A DNA stretch of 7,741 nt from an uncultured Butyricicoccus sp. (GCA_900555465.1 USLE01000047.1:1-7741), one strand, 5' to 3'. Shown: positions 1 through 7,062, counted from the stretch's first letter. Numbers and translations are program-made. Notes: a model not told the origin generated them from the sequence alone.

Positions 1-974
1 ATCTGCGTCTCCTGCAAAAAGCTGCACAGCTCGGCAAATTCCTCCTCGGTCTCGCCCGGCAGGCCGACGATCAGGCTGGTGCGCAGCACAAGGCCGGGGA
101 TGCGCTGCCGCAGGTCTGCGATCAGCGCGGCGAACTCCGCCCCGTCGCCCGGGCGGTGCATGGCGCGCAAAATGCGCTTTGACACATGCTGGAGCGGGAT
201 GTCCAGATATTTGACGATCTTGGGCTCGGACGCGATCACGTCGACCAGCTCGTCCGTGATCTGGTCGGGGTAGAGGTAGTGCAGGCGCACCCAGGTAAAG
301 TCCAGCTTGCACAGCTCGCGCAGCAGTTCAGGCAGCAGGCGCCTGTGCCCCGGCAGGTCCATACCGTACTTGGTGATGTCCTGCGCGATGACGATCAGCT
401 CCTTGACGCCCGCGTCGCTCAGCGCTTTTGCCTCGCGGAGCAGCGCGTCCATCTCGCGCGAGCGGTACGGCCCGCGCAGCTTGGGGATGATGCAGTAGCC
501 GCAGCGGTTGGAGCAGCCCTCGGCGATCTTGAAGTAAGCGGTGTAGGACGGGGTCAGGCGCGAGCGGCTGCCCTCGAGCGCAGCGGACGCCATATCCGCC
601 ATGTAAGCCGCCTTGTGCCCGCCGAGCGCGGCATTTGCCGCGTCCACGATGTTCTCATAGCTGCCCGTGCCGCACAGCGCGTCGATCTCGGGCAGTTCGG
701 TTTTCATCTCTTCCGCGTAGCGCTGCACCAGGCAGCCTGTCACGACCAGACCTTTCATCCTGCCGGTCTGCTTGTACTGCGCCACGTCGAGGATGGTCTC
801 GATGGCCTCGCTCTTGGCGGCCTCGATGAACCCGCAGGTGTTGACCACGCCCACGTCGGCCTCGGCCATGTCCTCGGTAATTTCCCAGCCCGCCGCGCGC
901 AGCAGGGCGAGCATGTGCTCGCTGTCGACCAGGTTTTTGGCGCAGCCGAGCGAAATCAGTCCTATTTTCGGCAT
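1..974 (-). CDS. rimO: Ribosomal protein S12 methylthiotransferase RimO (3' end beyond window)
   Basis: Radical-SAM enzyme that adds a methylthio group to a conserved aspartate of ribosomal protein S12, in the cytoplasm. About 324 codons are present. The N-terminal UPF0004 domain carries three cluster-binding cysteines at C11, C47 and C81. The opening motif LGCAKNLVDSEHML is the signature that separates RimO from MiaB and MtaB. The radical-SAM CxxxCxxC motif is at C154, C158 and C161, followed by IIPKLRGPYRSRE. The rest of the family's roughly 440 residues, including the C-terminal TRAM domain, lies off the left edge. The ATG at 974 is preceded by AAGGAG with a 7-nt gap, which fixes the start. 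A strong promoter lies just upstream and the pepF terminator separates it from the previous gene, so it is probably transcribed on its own or heads an operon running left. Identity is very secure; the truncation is only the window edge. Confidence 0.95.
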   Translation of the reverse strand, partial: MPKIGLISLGCAKNLVDSEHMLALLRAAGWEITEDMAEADVGVVNTCGFIEAAKSEAIETILDVAQYKQTGRMKGLVVTGCLVQRYAEEMKTELPEIDALCGTGSYENIVDAANAALGGHKAAYMADMASAALEGSRSRLTPSYTAYFKIAEGCSNRCGYCIIPKLRGPYRSREMDALLREAKALSDAGVKELIVIAQDITKYGMDLPGHRRLLPELLRELCKLDFTWVRLHYLYPDQITDELVDVIASEPKIVKYLDIPLQHVSKRILRAMHRPGDGAEFAALIADLRQRIPGLVLRTSLIVGLPGETEEEFAELCSFLQETQ

Positions 975-1011
975 GGAAATCTCCTTTTTTGTCCCATTGT
1001 AATCCAAGAGT

Positions 1012-1040
1012 ATTATACACCACAAACCGGGGTTTGTCAT
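1012..1040 (-). promoter_or_regulatory. Sigma-A type promoter of rimO
   Basis: On the minus strand a -35 box ATGACA (1035-1040, five of six matches to TTGACA) is followed by exactly 17 bp and a perfect -10 box TATAAT (1012-1017). The predicted start of transcription is near 1005, giving a short leader of about 30 nt that contains the rimO ribosome binding site. Seen in sequence; not tested. Confidence 0.8.
1022..1037. promoter_or_regulatory. Inverted repeat inside the rimO promoter spacer (possible operator)
   Basis: The arms ACAAACC and GGTTTGT (7 bp, perfect) are separated by two bases. The dyad fills most of the spacer between the -10 and -35 boxes and overlaps the -35 box by three bases. 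That is where a repressor or a MerR-like activator would bind. No matching regulator is in the window, and the sequence is not one I can assign to a known family. It could also be a chance dyad. Confidence 0.4.
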
Positions 1041-1095
1041 CTGCACAATTTCCGGAATCTGTTACATCGCCGGGGAAATGGCGCCGCGGCATAAC

Positions 1096-1125
1096 AAAAG
1101 GGAACGGACAAATCCGTTCCCTTTT
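1096..1125 (-). terminator. Intrinsic terminator after pepF
   Basis: A perfect 13-bp stem (AAAAGGGAACGGA paired with TCCGTTCCCTTTT) with a 4-base loop sits 9 bases past the pepF stop codon. On the minus strand it ends in TTTT. Because the stem carries A and T runs on both sides it would also work on the plus strand. It insulates rimO from pepF read-through. Confidence 0.88.
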
Positions 1126-1134
1126 CATTCTGGT

Positions 1135-2934
1135 TTACGCCAGCAGCGCTTCCATTTCGGAAATCAAATCGTCAAACAGCTTTGTCGCGTCCTCGATGGG
1201 CGCGGGGCTTGCCATATCCACGCCCGCGCCGCGCAGCAGCGTGATCGGGTCGGCCGAGCAGCCGCCGGACAGGAACCCGAGGTAGTCTTTGACCGCCGGC
1301 TCGCCCTCGCGCAGGATGCGGCGCGACAGCGCGATCGCCGCGGCGTAGCCGGTGGCGTACTGGTAGACGTAGTAATCATAGTAGAAATGCGGGATGCGCG
1401 CCCACTCGAGCGCGATCTCGTCGTCCACGACCATATCCGGGCCGAAATACTGCTCGTTGAGCTGCTTGTACAGCGTGCAGAGCGCCTCGGCGGTCGTGCC
1501 CTCGCCGCGCCGGGTCATCTCATTGGCCCTCAGCTCAAACTCCGCGAACATGGTCTGGCGGTACAGGGTGCCGCGGAACTGCTCGAGGAAGTGGTTGATG
1601 AGGTAGGCGCGCTGCTTTTTGTCCGTGGTGACCGACAGCAGGTATTCCATCAGCAGCGCTTCGTTGCAGGTCGAGGCGACCTCGGCGACAAAGATCACAT
1701 AGTCCTGATACGCGGTCGGCTGGGTCTTGTTGGACAGGTAGGAGTGGATCGCGTGGCCCATCTCGTGCACGAGGGTGAACACATCGTCCAGCGTGCCCTT
1801 GAAGTTCAGCAGCACATAGGGGTGCACGCGCGCGCCCGCAGAGTACGCGCCCGAGCGCTTGCCCTCGTTCTCGTATACGTCGATCCAGCCGTTTTCGAAG
1901 CCTTCGCGCAGGATGGCGAGGTAATCCTCGCCCAGCGGGGCGAGCGCTTTGAGGGCAATTTCCTTGGCTTCCTCGAAGGTGAACTTCATCTCCACGCCCT
2001 CGACGACCGGGACGTACAGGTCGTACATATGCAGCTCGTCCAGCCCGAGCAGGCGGCGGCGCAGGCCGACATAGCGGTACATGGGCTGGAATGAGCGGTG
2101 TACCGCGTCGATCAGGTTGTGGTAGATCGCGGGCGGCACCTCGGTGCCGTCGAGCGCTGCGTCCAGCGTGGAGGGATATTTGCGCGCGTTGGCGAAGAAC
2201 AGCAGCTGCTTCATCTGCGCGGACAGGGTCGCGGCTGCGGTGTTGCGGAACTGGCCGTACACCGAGTAGAGCGAATCGAACGCGGACTTGCGCAGCACGC
2301 GGTCATAGGACTGCATGAGCGGGATATAGGTGCCGTGGGTGACCGGGTGGCGGTTCCCGTCCTTGTCGGCCGCGTCCGGGAAGGTGAGGTCGGCGTCGTT
2401 TAACATCGAGTAGATGTCGTCCGGGCTGGCGGCCATTTCGCCCGCCGCGGCGAGCAGGGCTTCCTCCTTGTCTGAGAGCACATGCTCCTTGCGGCGGCGC
2501 ACGCGGTCGATGCAGAGCCGGTAGTTTTCCAGTTCAGGCGCCTCCTGATAAAAGCGCGCAAGCGTGTCGTCGTCGATCGCGAGCAGCTCGGGGGTCTCAA
2601 ACGCCGCCGCGGACTGCAGTTCGACCGCGAGGCGCGTCACCTGGCTGACCATCTCCTGATACGCTGCAACGCGGGTGTCCTCGTCGCTTTTGCGCTGGGC
2701 GTAGTGCACGAGCGCGTCAAACGCGAGGCTGATCTCATCGTCCAGCCGGAAAAAGGCGAGCAGGGTCTCGCCGCTCTCGCCCAGTCGGCCGCGGTAGGCC
2801 GCGACGTGCGGCACGAATTCCTTTGCGCCGGCGAGCGCAGCGCGCCAGTCGTCATCCGTGGCGAACAGGTCGTTTATCGCCCATTTGTCCTGGTCCGGCA
2901 CGTCGGCGCGCGCCGGGATCTTGGTGATTTCCAT
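1135..2934 (-). CDS. pepF: Oligoendopeptidase F, M3B-family zinc metallopeptidase
   Basis: Cytoplasmic metallopeptidase of 599 residues, the usual PepF length, that cleaves short oligopeptides, probably for peptide use and turnover. The zinc site is complete: HEMGH at residues 390-394, with the third ligand E418 in the FVAEVAST block that is typical of the PepF branch. The N-terminal half is the helical oligopeptidase-F domain and the C-terminal half the M3 catalytic domain. No signal peptide is seen. I place the start at 2934 (MEITKIPAR...) because AAGGAAGGA lies 5 nt upstream. The frame stays open for another 66 codons to 3132, but that stretch runs through the promoter and the preceding terminator and does not look like protein. 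It is a single-gene unit between two terminators. Family call is secure; exact peptide preference is not known. Confidence 0.95.
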   Translation of the reverse strand: MEITKIPARADVPDQDKWAINDLFATDDDWRAALAGAKEFVPHVAAYRGRLGESGETLLAFFRLDDEISLAFDALVHYAQRKSDEDTRVAAYQEMVSQVTRLAVELQSAAAFETPELLAIDDDTLARFYQEAPELENYRLCIDRVRRRKEHVLSDKEEALLAAAGEMAASPDDIYSMLNDADLTFPDAADKDGNRHPVTHGTYIPLMQSYDRVLRKSAFDSLYSVYGQFRNTAAATLSAQMKQLLFFANARKYPSTLDAALDGTEVPPAIYHNLIDAVHRSFQPMYRYVGLRRRLLGLDELHMYDLYVPVVEGVEMKFTFEEAKEIALKALAPLGEDYLAILREGFENGWIDVYENEGKRSGAYSAGARVHPYVLLNFKGTLDDVFTLVHEMGHAIHSYLSNKTQPTAYQDYVIFVAEVASTCNEALLMEYLLSVTTDKKQRAYLINHFLEQFRGTLYRQTMFAEFELRANEMTRRGEGTTAEALCTLYKQLNEQYFGPDMVVDDEIALEWARIPHFYYDYYVYQYATGYAAAIALSRRILREGEPAVKDYLGFLSGGCSADPITLLRGAGVDMASPAPIEDATKLFDDLISEMEALLA

Positions 2935-2973
2935 GCAAATCCTTCCTTTCGGGTATGTTTTTCTTTCCCTATT

Positions 2974-3002
2974 ATGATAGCCCATCCCGGGCAAATATGC
3001 AA
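2974..3002 (-). promoter_or_regulatory. Probable promoter of pepF
   Basis: On the minus strand TTGCAT (2997-3002) is followed by 17 bp and TATCAT (2974-2979, five of six to TATAAT). The -35 box overlaps the end of the U-tract of the ATPase terminator, so the two transcription units are packed back to back. The -35 match is only moderate. Confidence 0.5.
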
Positions 3003-3003
3003 G

Positions 3004-3031
3004 AAAAAGCCCGCCGGTTTGCACGGCGGGC
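3004..3031 (-). terminator. Intrinsic terminator after the metal ATPase gene
   Basis: A perfect 8-bp GC-rich stem, GCCCGCCG with CGGCGGGC, and a 7-base loop are followed on the minus strand by TTTTTCTT. It begins 16 bases after the ATPase stop codon and precedes the pepF promoter. Confidence 0.92.
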
Positions 3032-3047
3032 CGCTTCATAACAGAAG

Positions 3048-5726
3048 TCATTCGGTTTTCATATACAGCATGCGCACCGAATTGAGCACGCACAGCATGG
3101 CCACGCCGGTGTCCGCGAACACCGCCAGCCACATGGACGCGACGCCGAACAGGCCGAGCGCCATGACCAGCAGCTTGACCGTGAGCGCGAACACGATGTT
3201 TTCCTTGGAGATCAGGTTGGCCTTGCGCGCGATCTTAACCGATGCGGGGATGGAGGACAGGTCGGCGTTCATGAACACCACGTCCGCGGCCTCGATCGCC
3301 GCGTCCGCGCCGCTGCCCATCGCCGCACCCACGTCCGCGCCCGCGAGCACGGGTGCGTCGTTGATGCCGTCGCCCACGAACATGACCGCGCCGCGCTTCT
3401 CGCGGATGTCGGACAGCGCGGACAGCTTATCCTCGGGCAGCAGCCGCGCGCGCACCTCGTCGATGCCAACCGCCTGTGCGACCGCGTCCGCGCTGTCCTG
3501 CCCGTCGCCGGTCAGCATGGCGGTGGTCAGGCCCTGCGTCTTGAGGCGTGCGACCGCCTGCTGCGCGTCCGCCTTGACGGTGTCCGCAATCGCGATGTGG
3601 CCGATGTAGCGGCCGTCCGCCGCGAGCAGCACCTCGGTGCTGCCCGGCGTGCCCTGATAGCCGGACAGGTCGATGCCGTGGCGTGCCATCAGTTTACGGT
3701 TGCCGCAGAGCACGGTCTTGCCGTCCAGCGTGGCCTCCACGCCCTCGCCCGCCTGCTCGCGGATGTTCTCCACCATGCCCTCGACCAGCACGAGGCTGGG
3801 CCGGTCGGCCTTGGCAGCGGCCTCCTTGCGCGTCTCATAGGCGGCGAGGATGGATTTCGCGATCGGGTGGGTGGACGCGCCCTCGCACGCGGCCGCGAGC
3901 CACAGCAGCTCGTTTTGGTCGATCTTTGCGCCGTCCGCCGGGACGATATCCTGCACGACAAAGTTGCCCTTGGTGATCGTGCCGGTCTTATCCATGACAA
4001 TGGTTTTCACATTATTCAGCGCCTCGAGCGACGCGCCGCCCTTGAACAGGATGCCGCGCCTCGAGCCCGCGCCGATGCCCGCGAAGTAGGTCAGCGGCAC
4101 GCTGAGCACGAGCGCGCACGGGCAGGAGATGACGAGGAAGGTGAGTGCGGTATACACCCACTGGCCCCAGTTGCCGGTGACAAGGCTGGGTATGATGGCG
4201 GTCAGCAGCGCGATGCCCACGACCGCAGGGGTGTAAATGCGGGAAAAGCGGGTGATAAAGCGGTCGATCTTGGGTTTGCGCGCGGCGGCGTTCTCCACGC
4301 TGTCCAAAATGCGCTGCACCATGCTCTCCGCGAGCACATGGGTGACGCGCAGCTTGATCGCGCCGTCCGTGTTGACGCAGCCCGAGATCGCGCGGTCGCC
4401 CGCGGCGACACGCACCGGCACCGGCTCGCCCGTGACTGCCGAGGTGTCCAGACGGCTTTCGCCCTCGATGACCTCGCCGTCCAGCGGCACGCGGTCGCCC
4501 GGGCGGACGAGCACGATGTCGCCCACCGCCGCGTCCTCCGCCGGGAGGGTGCGGATATTGCCGTCCGCTTCGACCAGATTGACGGTCTCCGGCCGCAGGT
4601 CGACCGCAGCCATGATCTGCCTGCGCGAGCGTTCGACCGCGCGGTCCTCGAAGTATTCGCCGATGCGGTAGAACAGCATAACGCCGACCGCCTCGTCGAA
4701 CGAGCCGATCGCCCATGCGCCGACCGTGGCGAGCGCCATGAGGAAGTTTTCGTCAAATACGCGGCCCTTGCCGATGTTTTTGACCGCGGTCAGCAGCACA
4801 TGCCAGCCGAGCAGCAGGTAGGCCGCCAGCATGACGGCCACCTTGGGCACGCCGTCCGGCAGGAACTCGCCTGCGACGAACAGGCCTGCGCCGATCAGGA
4901 TCTCCGCGAGCGGGTGGCTGTTGCTCTTTTCCTCCTCGTCCTCGGGCGCGATGATCTTGGTCTCGCTCTCGATGGACTGACAGATCTCGCGGATCCGGGG
5001 GAGCAGGGCGTCCGGGTTTTCGCCGGTCACGCGCAGCTGGCGGGTTTCGTAGACCAGCACGCAGTCGTCCACGCCGTCGAGCTGGCTGATCTGGTGCTGC
5101 ATTTCGGCGGCGCAGTTCGCGCAGCCGAGGTTCTGGATGGTGTATACGCGCTGATTGCCCTTGCCGTGGTGCTTGGGCGCGGGCGCGATGATTTTGGTCT
5201 CGCTTTCGATGGACCGGCAGATCTCGCGGATCTGGGGGAGCAGGGCGTCCGGGTTTTCGCCGGTCACACGCAGCTGGCGGGTCTCGTAGACCAGCACGCA
5301 GTCGTCCACACCGTCGAGCTGGCTGATCTGGTACTGCATTTCGGCCGCGCAGTGCGCGCAGCCGAGGTTCTGCACCGTGTAGACGCGCTTGACGCTGTGC
5401 GCGCCCGCCGCGTGGTGGTGCTCGTGCTCATGGTGATCATGGCCGCAGGAACATTCGCCGTCGTGATGGTGATGTTCGTGGTCGTGATGGTCGTGGCCGC
5501 AGCCGCACTCGCTATCGTGATGATGGTGATGCTCGTGCTCATGGTGGTCGTGGTCGCAGGAACATTCACCATCGTGGTGATGATGATCGTGATTTTCGGC
5601 GGTTTCATCATGATTGTGGTGAATATGATCTGCTATATCTGGATGTTCTGCATCATGGTGGTGATGATGCCCTGAAATCGCTTCGTCTGGCACTTGTGCG
5701 GCAGTGCGGGTCTGTTCGTCCGCCAT
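3048..5726 (-). CDS. cadA: P1B-type Zn/Cd/Pb-exporting ATPase with His-rich tail and two HMA domains
   Basis: Membrane pump of 892 residues that uses ATP to export soft divalent metal ions. Residues 20-105 are a His-rich tail (39 His) with three CxC pairs (C55/57, C74/76, C92/94). Two heavy-metal-associated domains follow, 114-182 and 193-261, with CxxC at C123/C126 and C202/C205. The core is complete: actuator TGE at 432-434, ion-site CPC at 535-537, phosphorylated D579 in DKTGT, H620-P621, and GDGINDAP from 785. K851 and D872 (FADTG) in the last two membrane helices, together with CPC, mark the P1B-2 group (ZntA/CadA) rather than copper pumps (CopA). ATG at 5726 follows AGGAGG by 7 nt. It has its own promoter, an ArsR-type operator and a terminator. 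Zinc, cadmium and lead cannot be told apart from sequence; the His tail favours zinc. zntA would be an equally fair name. Confidence 0.93.
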   Translation of the reverse strand: MADEQTRTAAQVPDEAISGHHHHHDAEHPDIADHIHHNHDETAENHDHHHHDGECSCDHDHHEHEHHHHHDSECGCGHDHHDHEHHHHDGECSCGHDHHEHEHHHAAGAHSVKRVYTVQNLGCAHCAAEMQYQISQLDGVDDCVLVYETRQLRVTGENPDALLPQIREICRSIESETKIIAPAPKHHGKGNQRVYTIQNLGCANCAAEMQHQISQLDGVDDCVLVYETRQLRVTGENPDALLPRIREICQSIESETKIIAPEDEEEKSNSHPLAEILIGAGLFVAGEFLPDGVPKVAVMLAAYLLLGWHVLLTAVKNIGKGRVFDENFLMALATVGAWAIGSFDEAVGVMLFYRIGEYFEDRAVERSRRQIMAAVDLRPETVNLVEADGNIRTLPAEDAAVGDIVLVRPGDRVPLDGEVIEGESRLDTSAVTGEPVPVRVAAGDRAISGCVNTDGAIKLRVTHVLAESMVQRILDSVENAAARKPKIDRFITRFSRIYTPAVVGIALLTAIIPSLVTGNWGQWVYTALTFLVISCPCALVLSVPLTYFAGIGAGSRRGILFKGGASLEALNNVKTIVMDKTGTITKGNFVVQDIVPADGAKIDQNELLWLAAACEGASTHPIAKSILAAYETRKEAAAKADRPSLVLVEGMVENIREQAGEGVEATLDGKTVLCGNRKLMARHGIDLSGYQGTPGSTEVLLAADGRYIGHIAIADTVKADAQQAVARLKTQGLTTAMLTGDGQDSADAVAQAVGIDEVRARLLPEDKLSALSDIREKRGAVMFVGDGINDAPVLAGADVGAAMGSGADAAIEAADVVFMNADLSSIPASVKIARKANLISKENIVFALTVKLLVMALGLFGVASMWLAVFADTGVAMLCVLNSVRMLYMKTE
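4944..5387 (-). repeat. 237-bp tandem duplication encoding the two HMA domains
   Basis: The 207-bp segments 5181-5387 (HMA1, residues 114-182) and 4944-5150 (HMA2, residues 193-261) differ at about 15 bases by my count, and the 69-residue products at only five positions. The unit period is 79 codons because a divergent 10-residue linker (APKHHGKGNQ) follows copy 1. Copy 1 has CAHC and copy 2 CANC as the metal motif. Such closeness implies a recent duplication or ongoing gene conversion. Confidence 0.92.
5412..5669 (-). repeat. His-rich, CxC-containing coding repeats in the ATPase N-terminus
   Basis: Residues 20-105 of the ATPase. From residue 48 there are three imperfect 18-19 residue units of the form HHHHDGECSC-GHDHHEHEH, preceded by a looser His/Asp part. 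The units carry C55/C57, C74/C76 and C92/C94. The stretch has no predicted fold and is likely a flexible metal-binding tail. The low-complexity DNA also produces long meaningless frames on the other strand. Confidence 0.85.
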
Positions 5727-5747
5727 AGGCTCGCCTCCTCATGTAAT

Positions 5748-5767
5748 ATATGAATAATTGCTCATAT
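5748..5767. promoter_or_regulatory. ArsR/SmtB-type operator of the metal ATPase
   Basis: A 20-bp imperfect palindrome, ATATGA-N8-TCATAT, has 8 of 10 base pairs matched. Spacing and half-sites resemble operators of metal-sensing ArsR/SmtB repressors such as CzrA and SmtB (TGAA...TTCA with AT-rich flanks). It lies at about +6 to +25 of the predicted transcript, so a bound repressor would block the promoter. Next to it, three 8-bp direct repeats starting TCAT (5762, 5770, 5778) extend the protected-looking region across the -10 box. The repressor gene is not in this window. Confidence 0.65.
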
Positions 5768-5779
5768 GTTCATGTATTC

Positions 5780-5808
5780 ATATTAGAACGGGAAGGCGCA
5801 TTTGTCAA
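5780..5808 (-). promoter_or_regulatory. Promoter of the metal ATPase gene
   Basis: On the minus strand a perfect -35 TTGACA (5803-5808) is followed by 17 bp and TAATAT (5780-5785, four of six to TATAAT). Predicted transcription start is near 5773, leaving a leader of roughly 47 nt that holds the operator and the AGGAGG site. Confidence 0.75.
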
Positions 5809-5838
5809 TACGGATTACCCCAAAAAGATGCACAAAAG

Positions 5839-5864
5839 AAAAAGCCGCTAATTAGCGGCTTTTT
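5839..5864 (-). terminator. Terminator overlapping the permease stop codon
   Basis: A perfect 26-bp palindrome (AAAAAGCCGCTAA with TTAGCGGCTTTTT) is followed on the minus strand by TTTTTCTTTTG. The TAG stop of the permease (5848-5850) and the codons for its last residues KAAN lie inside the stem. The A and T runs on both sides would let it act in either direction, shielding the ATPase promoter from read-through. Confidence 0.88.
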
Positions 5865-6756
5865 GCATGGTTTTATCCGGCAGCTGGGCGAGCACGATGG
5901 CGGCAAACATGAGCACGCAGCCGAACAGCTCGCGGGCGGACATCGCCTGCCCGAGGAGGAGCCACCCCGCGATGACCGAAATCACGGATTCCATGCTCAT
6001 AATGAGCGAGGCGACGGTCGGGTTCATGCCCCTCTGGCCGATGATCTGTAAGGTATACCCCGCGCCGGAGGACAGTGCGCCCGCATACAGTATGGGTTTC
6101 CACGCGGCGAGGATCGAATCCAGACTGGGCTGCTCGAACAGCAGCATGCCCACGCCCGCGATGGCGGCGCACACGAAAAACTGGATGCAGGACATCTTGA
6201 CCCCGTCCGTGCGCGGGGAGAAGTAGTCGATCACCAGAATATGTATCGAGAACAGGACCGCGCAGACAAGGGTGATCAGGTCGCCGATGTTGATGCTCAG
6301 TCCGTCGCTCAGACAGAGGAAGTACATCCCGACAACGGCAAGCGCGATCCCGCCCCAAACCAACCGGCTGCACCGGCGGCGAAAAAACAGCAGATTGATC
6401 AGCGGGACGATCAGGATATAACAGGATGTAAGAAAGCCGGACTTGCCGACCGTGGTATGGAGCAGCCCGATCTGCTGGGTAAGGTCGGCTGCGCACAGTG
6501 CCACGCCGCAGCATACGCCGCCGATGAGCAGGGTCTTGCAGGCTTTGCGCTTTTCCTCGGGCGTTTCCGAGGCATGGCCGGGGCCGTTTTTGTGCAGTAT
6601 CGCGACGACCGGCAGCAGCACGATGCCGCCGATCAGACTGCGCGAGAACAGGAAGGTAAGCGGGCCGACGTAGTCCATGCCGACGCTCTGTGCGACGAAG
6701 GCGAAGCCCCAGATGGTGGCGGTGAGCAGCAGGATGAGGGAATTGCGGATTTTCAA
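5848..6756 (-). CDS. EamA/DMT-superfamily permease, substrate unknown
   Basis: Integral membrane protein of 302 residues, the normal size for the 10-helix drug/metabolite transporter superfamily with two EamA domains. The first repeat opens with the family-like TATIWGFAFVAQ near residues 12-23. The second ends in a long hydrophobic block with SVISVIAGWLLLGQ near its start. The N-terminus is a short positive segment (KIRN) followed directly by the first helix, with no cleavable signal. The start is TTG at 6756, chosen because AAAGGAGG lies 7 nt upstream and no in-frame ATG is near. Members export amino acids, metabolites or drugs, but I see nothing that names the substrate. It is separated by a terminator from the metal pump, so shared function should not be assumed. 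A TATAAG at 6810-6815 may be its -10 box, but no good -35 is visible; that place is taken by a palindromic repeat. Confidence 0.88.
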   Translation of the reverse strand: MKIRNSLILLLTATIWGFAFVAQSVGMDYVGPLTFLFSRSLIGGIVLLPVVAILHKNGPGHASETPEEKRKACKTLLIGGVCCGVALCAADLTQQIGLLHTTVGKSGFLTSCYILIVPLINLLFFRRRCSRLVWGGIALAVVGMYFLCLSDGLSINIGDLITLVCAVLFSIHILVIDYFSPRTDGVKMSCIQFFVCAAIAGVGMLLFEQPSLDSILAAWKPILYAGALSSGAGYTLQIIGQRGMNPTVASLIMSMESVISVIAGWLLLGQAMSARELFGCVLMFAAIVLAQLPDKTMQKAAN

Positions 6757-6827
6757 AAGGATTCCTCCTTTGGGATTTTAATGCTGTGATAAACGGCGGG
6801 GCGGTGTATCTTATATACGTCTTGGCC

Positions 6828-6850
6828 GTAGGGGCGCGCAGTGCGCGCCC
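6828..6850 (+). repeat. Short palindromic repeat, copy 1
   Basis: GTAGGGGCGCGCA, one base (G), then TGCGCGCCC. The 9-bp arms GGGCGCGCA and TGCGCGCCC pair perfectly. It ends about 70 bases before the permease start and lies where a -35 box would be expected. Confidence 0.85.
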
Positions 6851-6884
6851 AATGGGGGTGGTGGCTCAAACAGGGCGAAGTGTG

Positions 6885-6903
6885 TGCCAGTTCATAACTG
6901 GCA
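6885..6903. repeat. Perfect 8-bp hairpin, part of a possible three-way junction
   Basis: TGCCAGTT-CAT-AACTGGCA. An alternative outer stem TGTGTGCC (6881-6888) with GGCACACA (6926-6933) would enclose a shortened form of this hairpin and a second one, TCGC-TGTGC-GCGA (6911-6923). Function unknown. Confidence 0.6.
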
Positions 6904-6931
6904 GAAAGTGTCGCTGTGCGCGACGGGCACA

Positions 6932-6964
6932 CAAGAGGGGAGACACAAAGTTTCTCCCCTCTTG
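6932..6964. repeat. 12-bp perfect inverted repeat
   Basis: CAAGAGGGGAGA with TCTCCCCTCTTG around a 9-base loop. No T-run follows on either strand, so it is not a normal terminator. Its arm is related to the CAAGAAGGGGA arm at 7294 and to a single copy at 7109-7119. Confidence 0.7.
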
Positions 6965-7047
6965 CGAATCACCCCATTTCCTTTGGCTGAGAGCAGACGC
7001 ATAGGTATGAGGCCAAAGATTTATGGCATTTGCTGCCGCAAATAAGG

Positions 7048-7062
7048 GCGCGCTGCGCGCGC
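7048..7062. repeat. Decayed copies of the palindromic repeat
   Basis: GGCGCGCTGCGCGCG keeps the alternating GC core but has lost the GTAGGGG head and the central CA/TG. A similar fragment lies at about 7255-7272. Both look like eroded family members, though chance GC dyads cannot be excluded. Confidence 0.4.

Noticed and set aside
2935..3132. N-terminal extension of PepF by 66 residues
   Set aside because: It would run through the ATPase terminator, the end of the ATPase gene and the pepF promoter. The ATG at 2934 has a proper ribosome binding site and gives the normal family length.
186..3609. Chain of long plus-strand frames (186-1094, 1078-2094, 2482-3609) opposite rimO and pepF
   Set aside because: They mirror the codons of clear minus-strand genes, overlap terminators and promoters, and show no recognisable family.
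3597..5675. 692-residue open frame on the plus strand opposite the ATPase
   Set aside because: It is the antisense shadow of a GC-rich gene. It has no domain I recognise and reads the His-rich tail backwards as a Val/Met/Ile run; the minus-strand frame has all P-type ATPase motifs and a good ribosome binding site.
6932..6964. Terminator
   Set aside because: The stem is strong but no T-run follows on either strand and no gene ends next to it.
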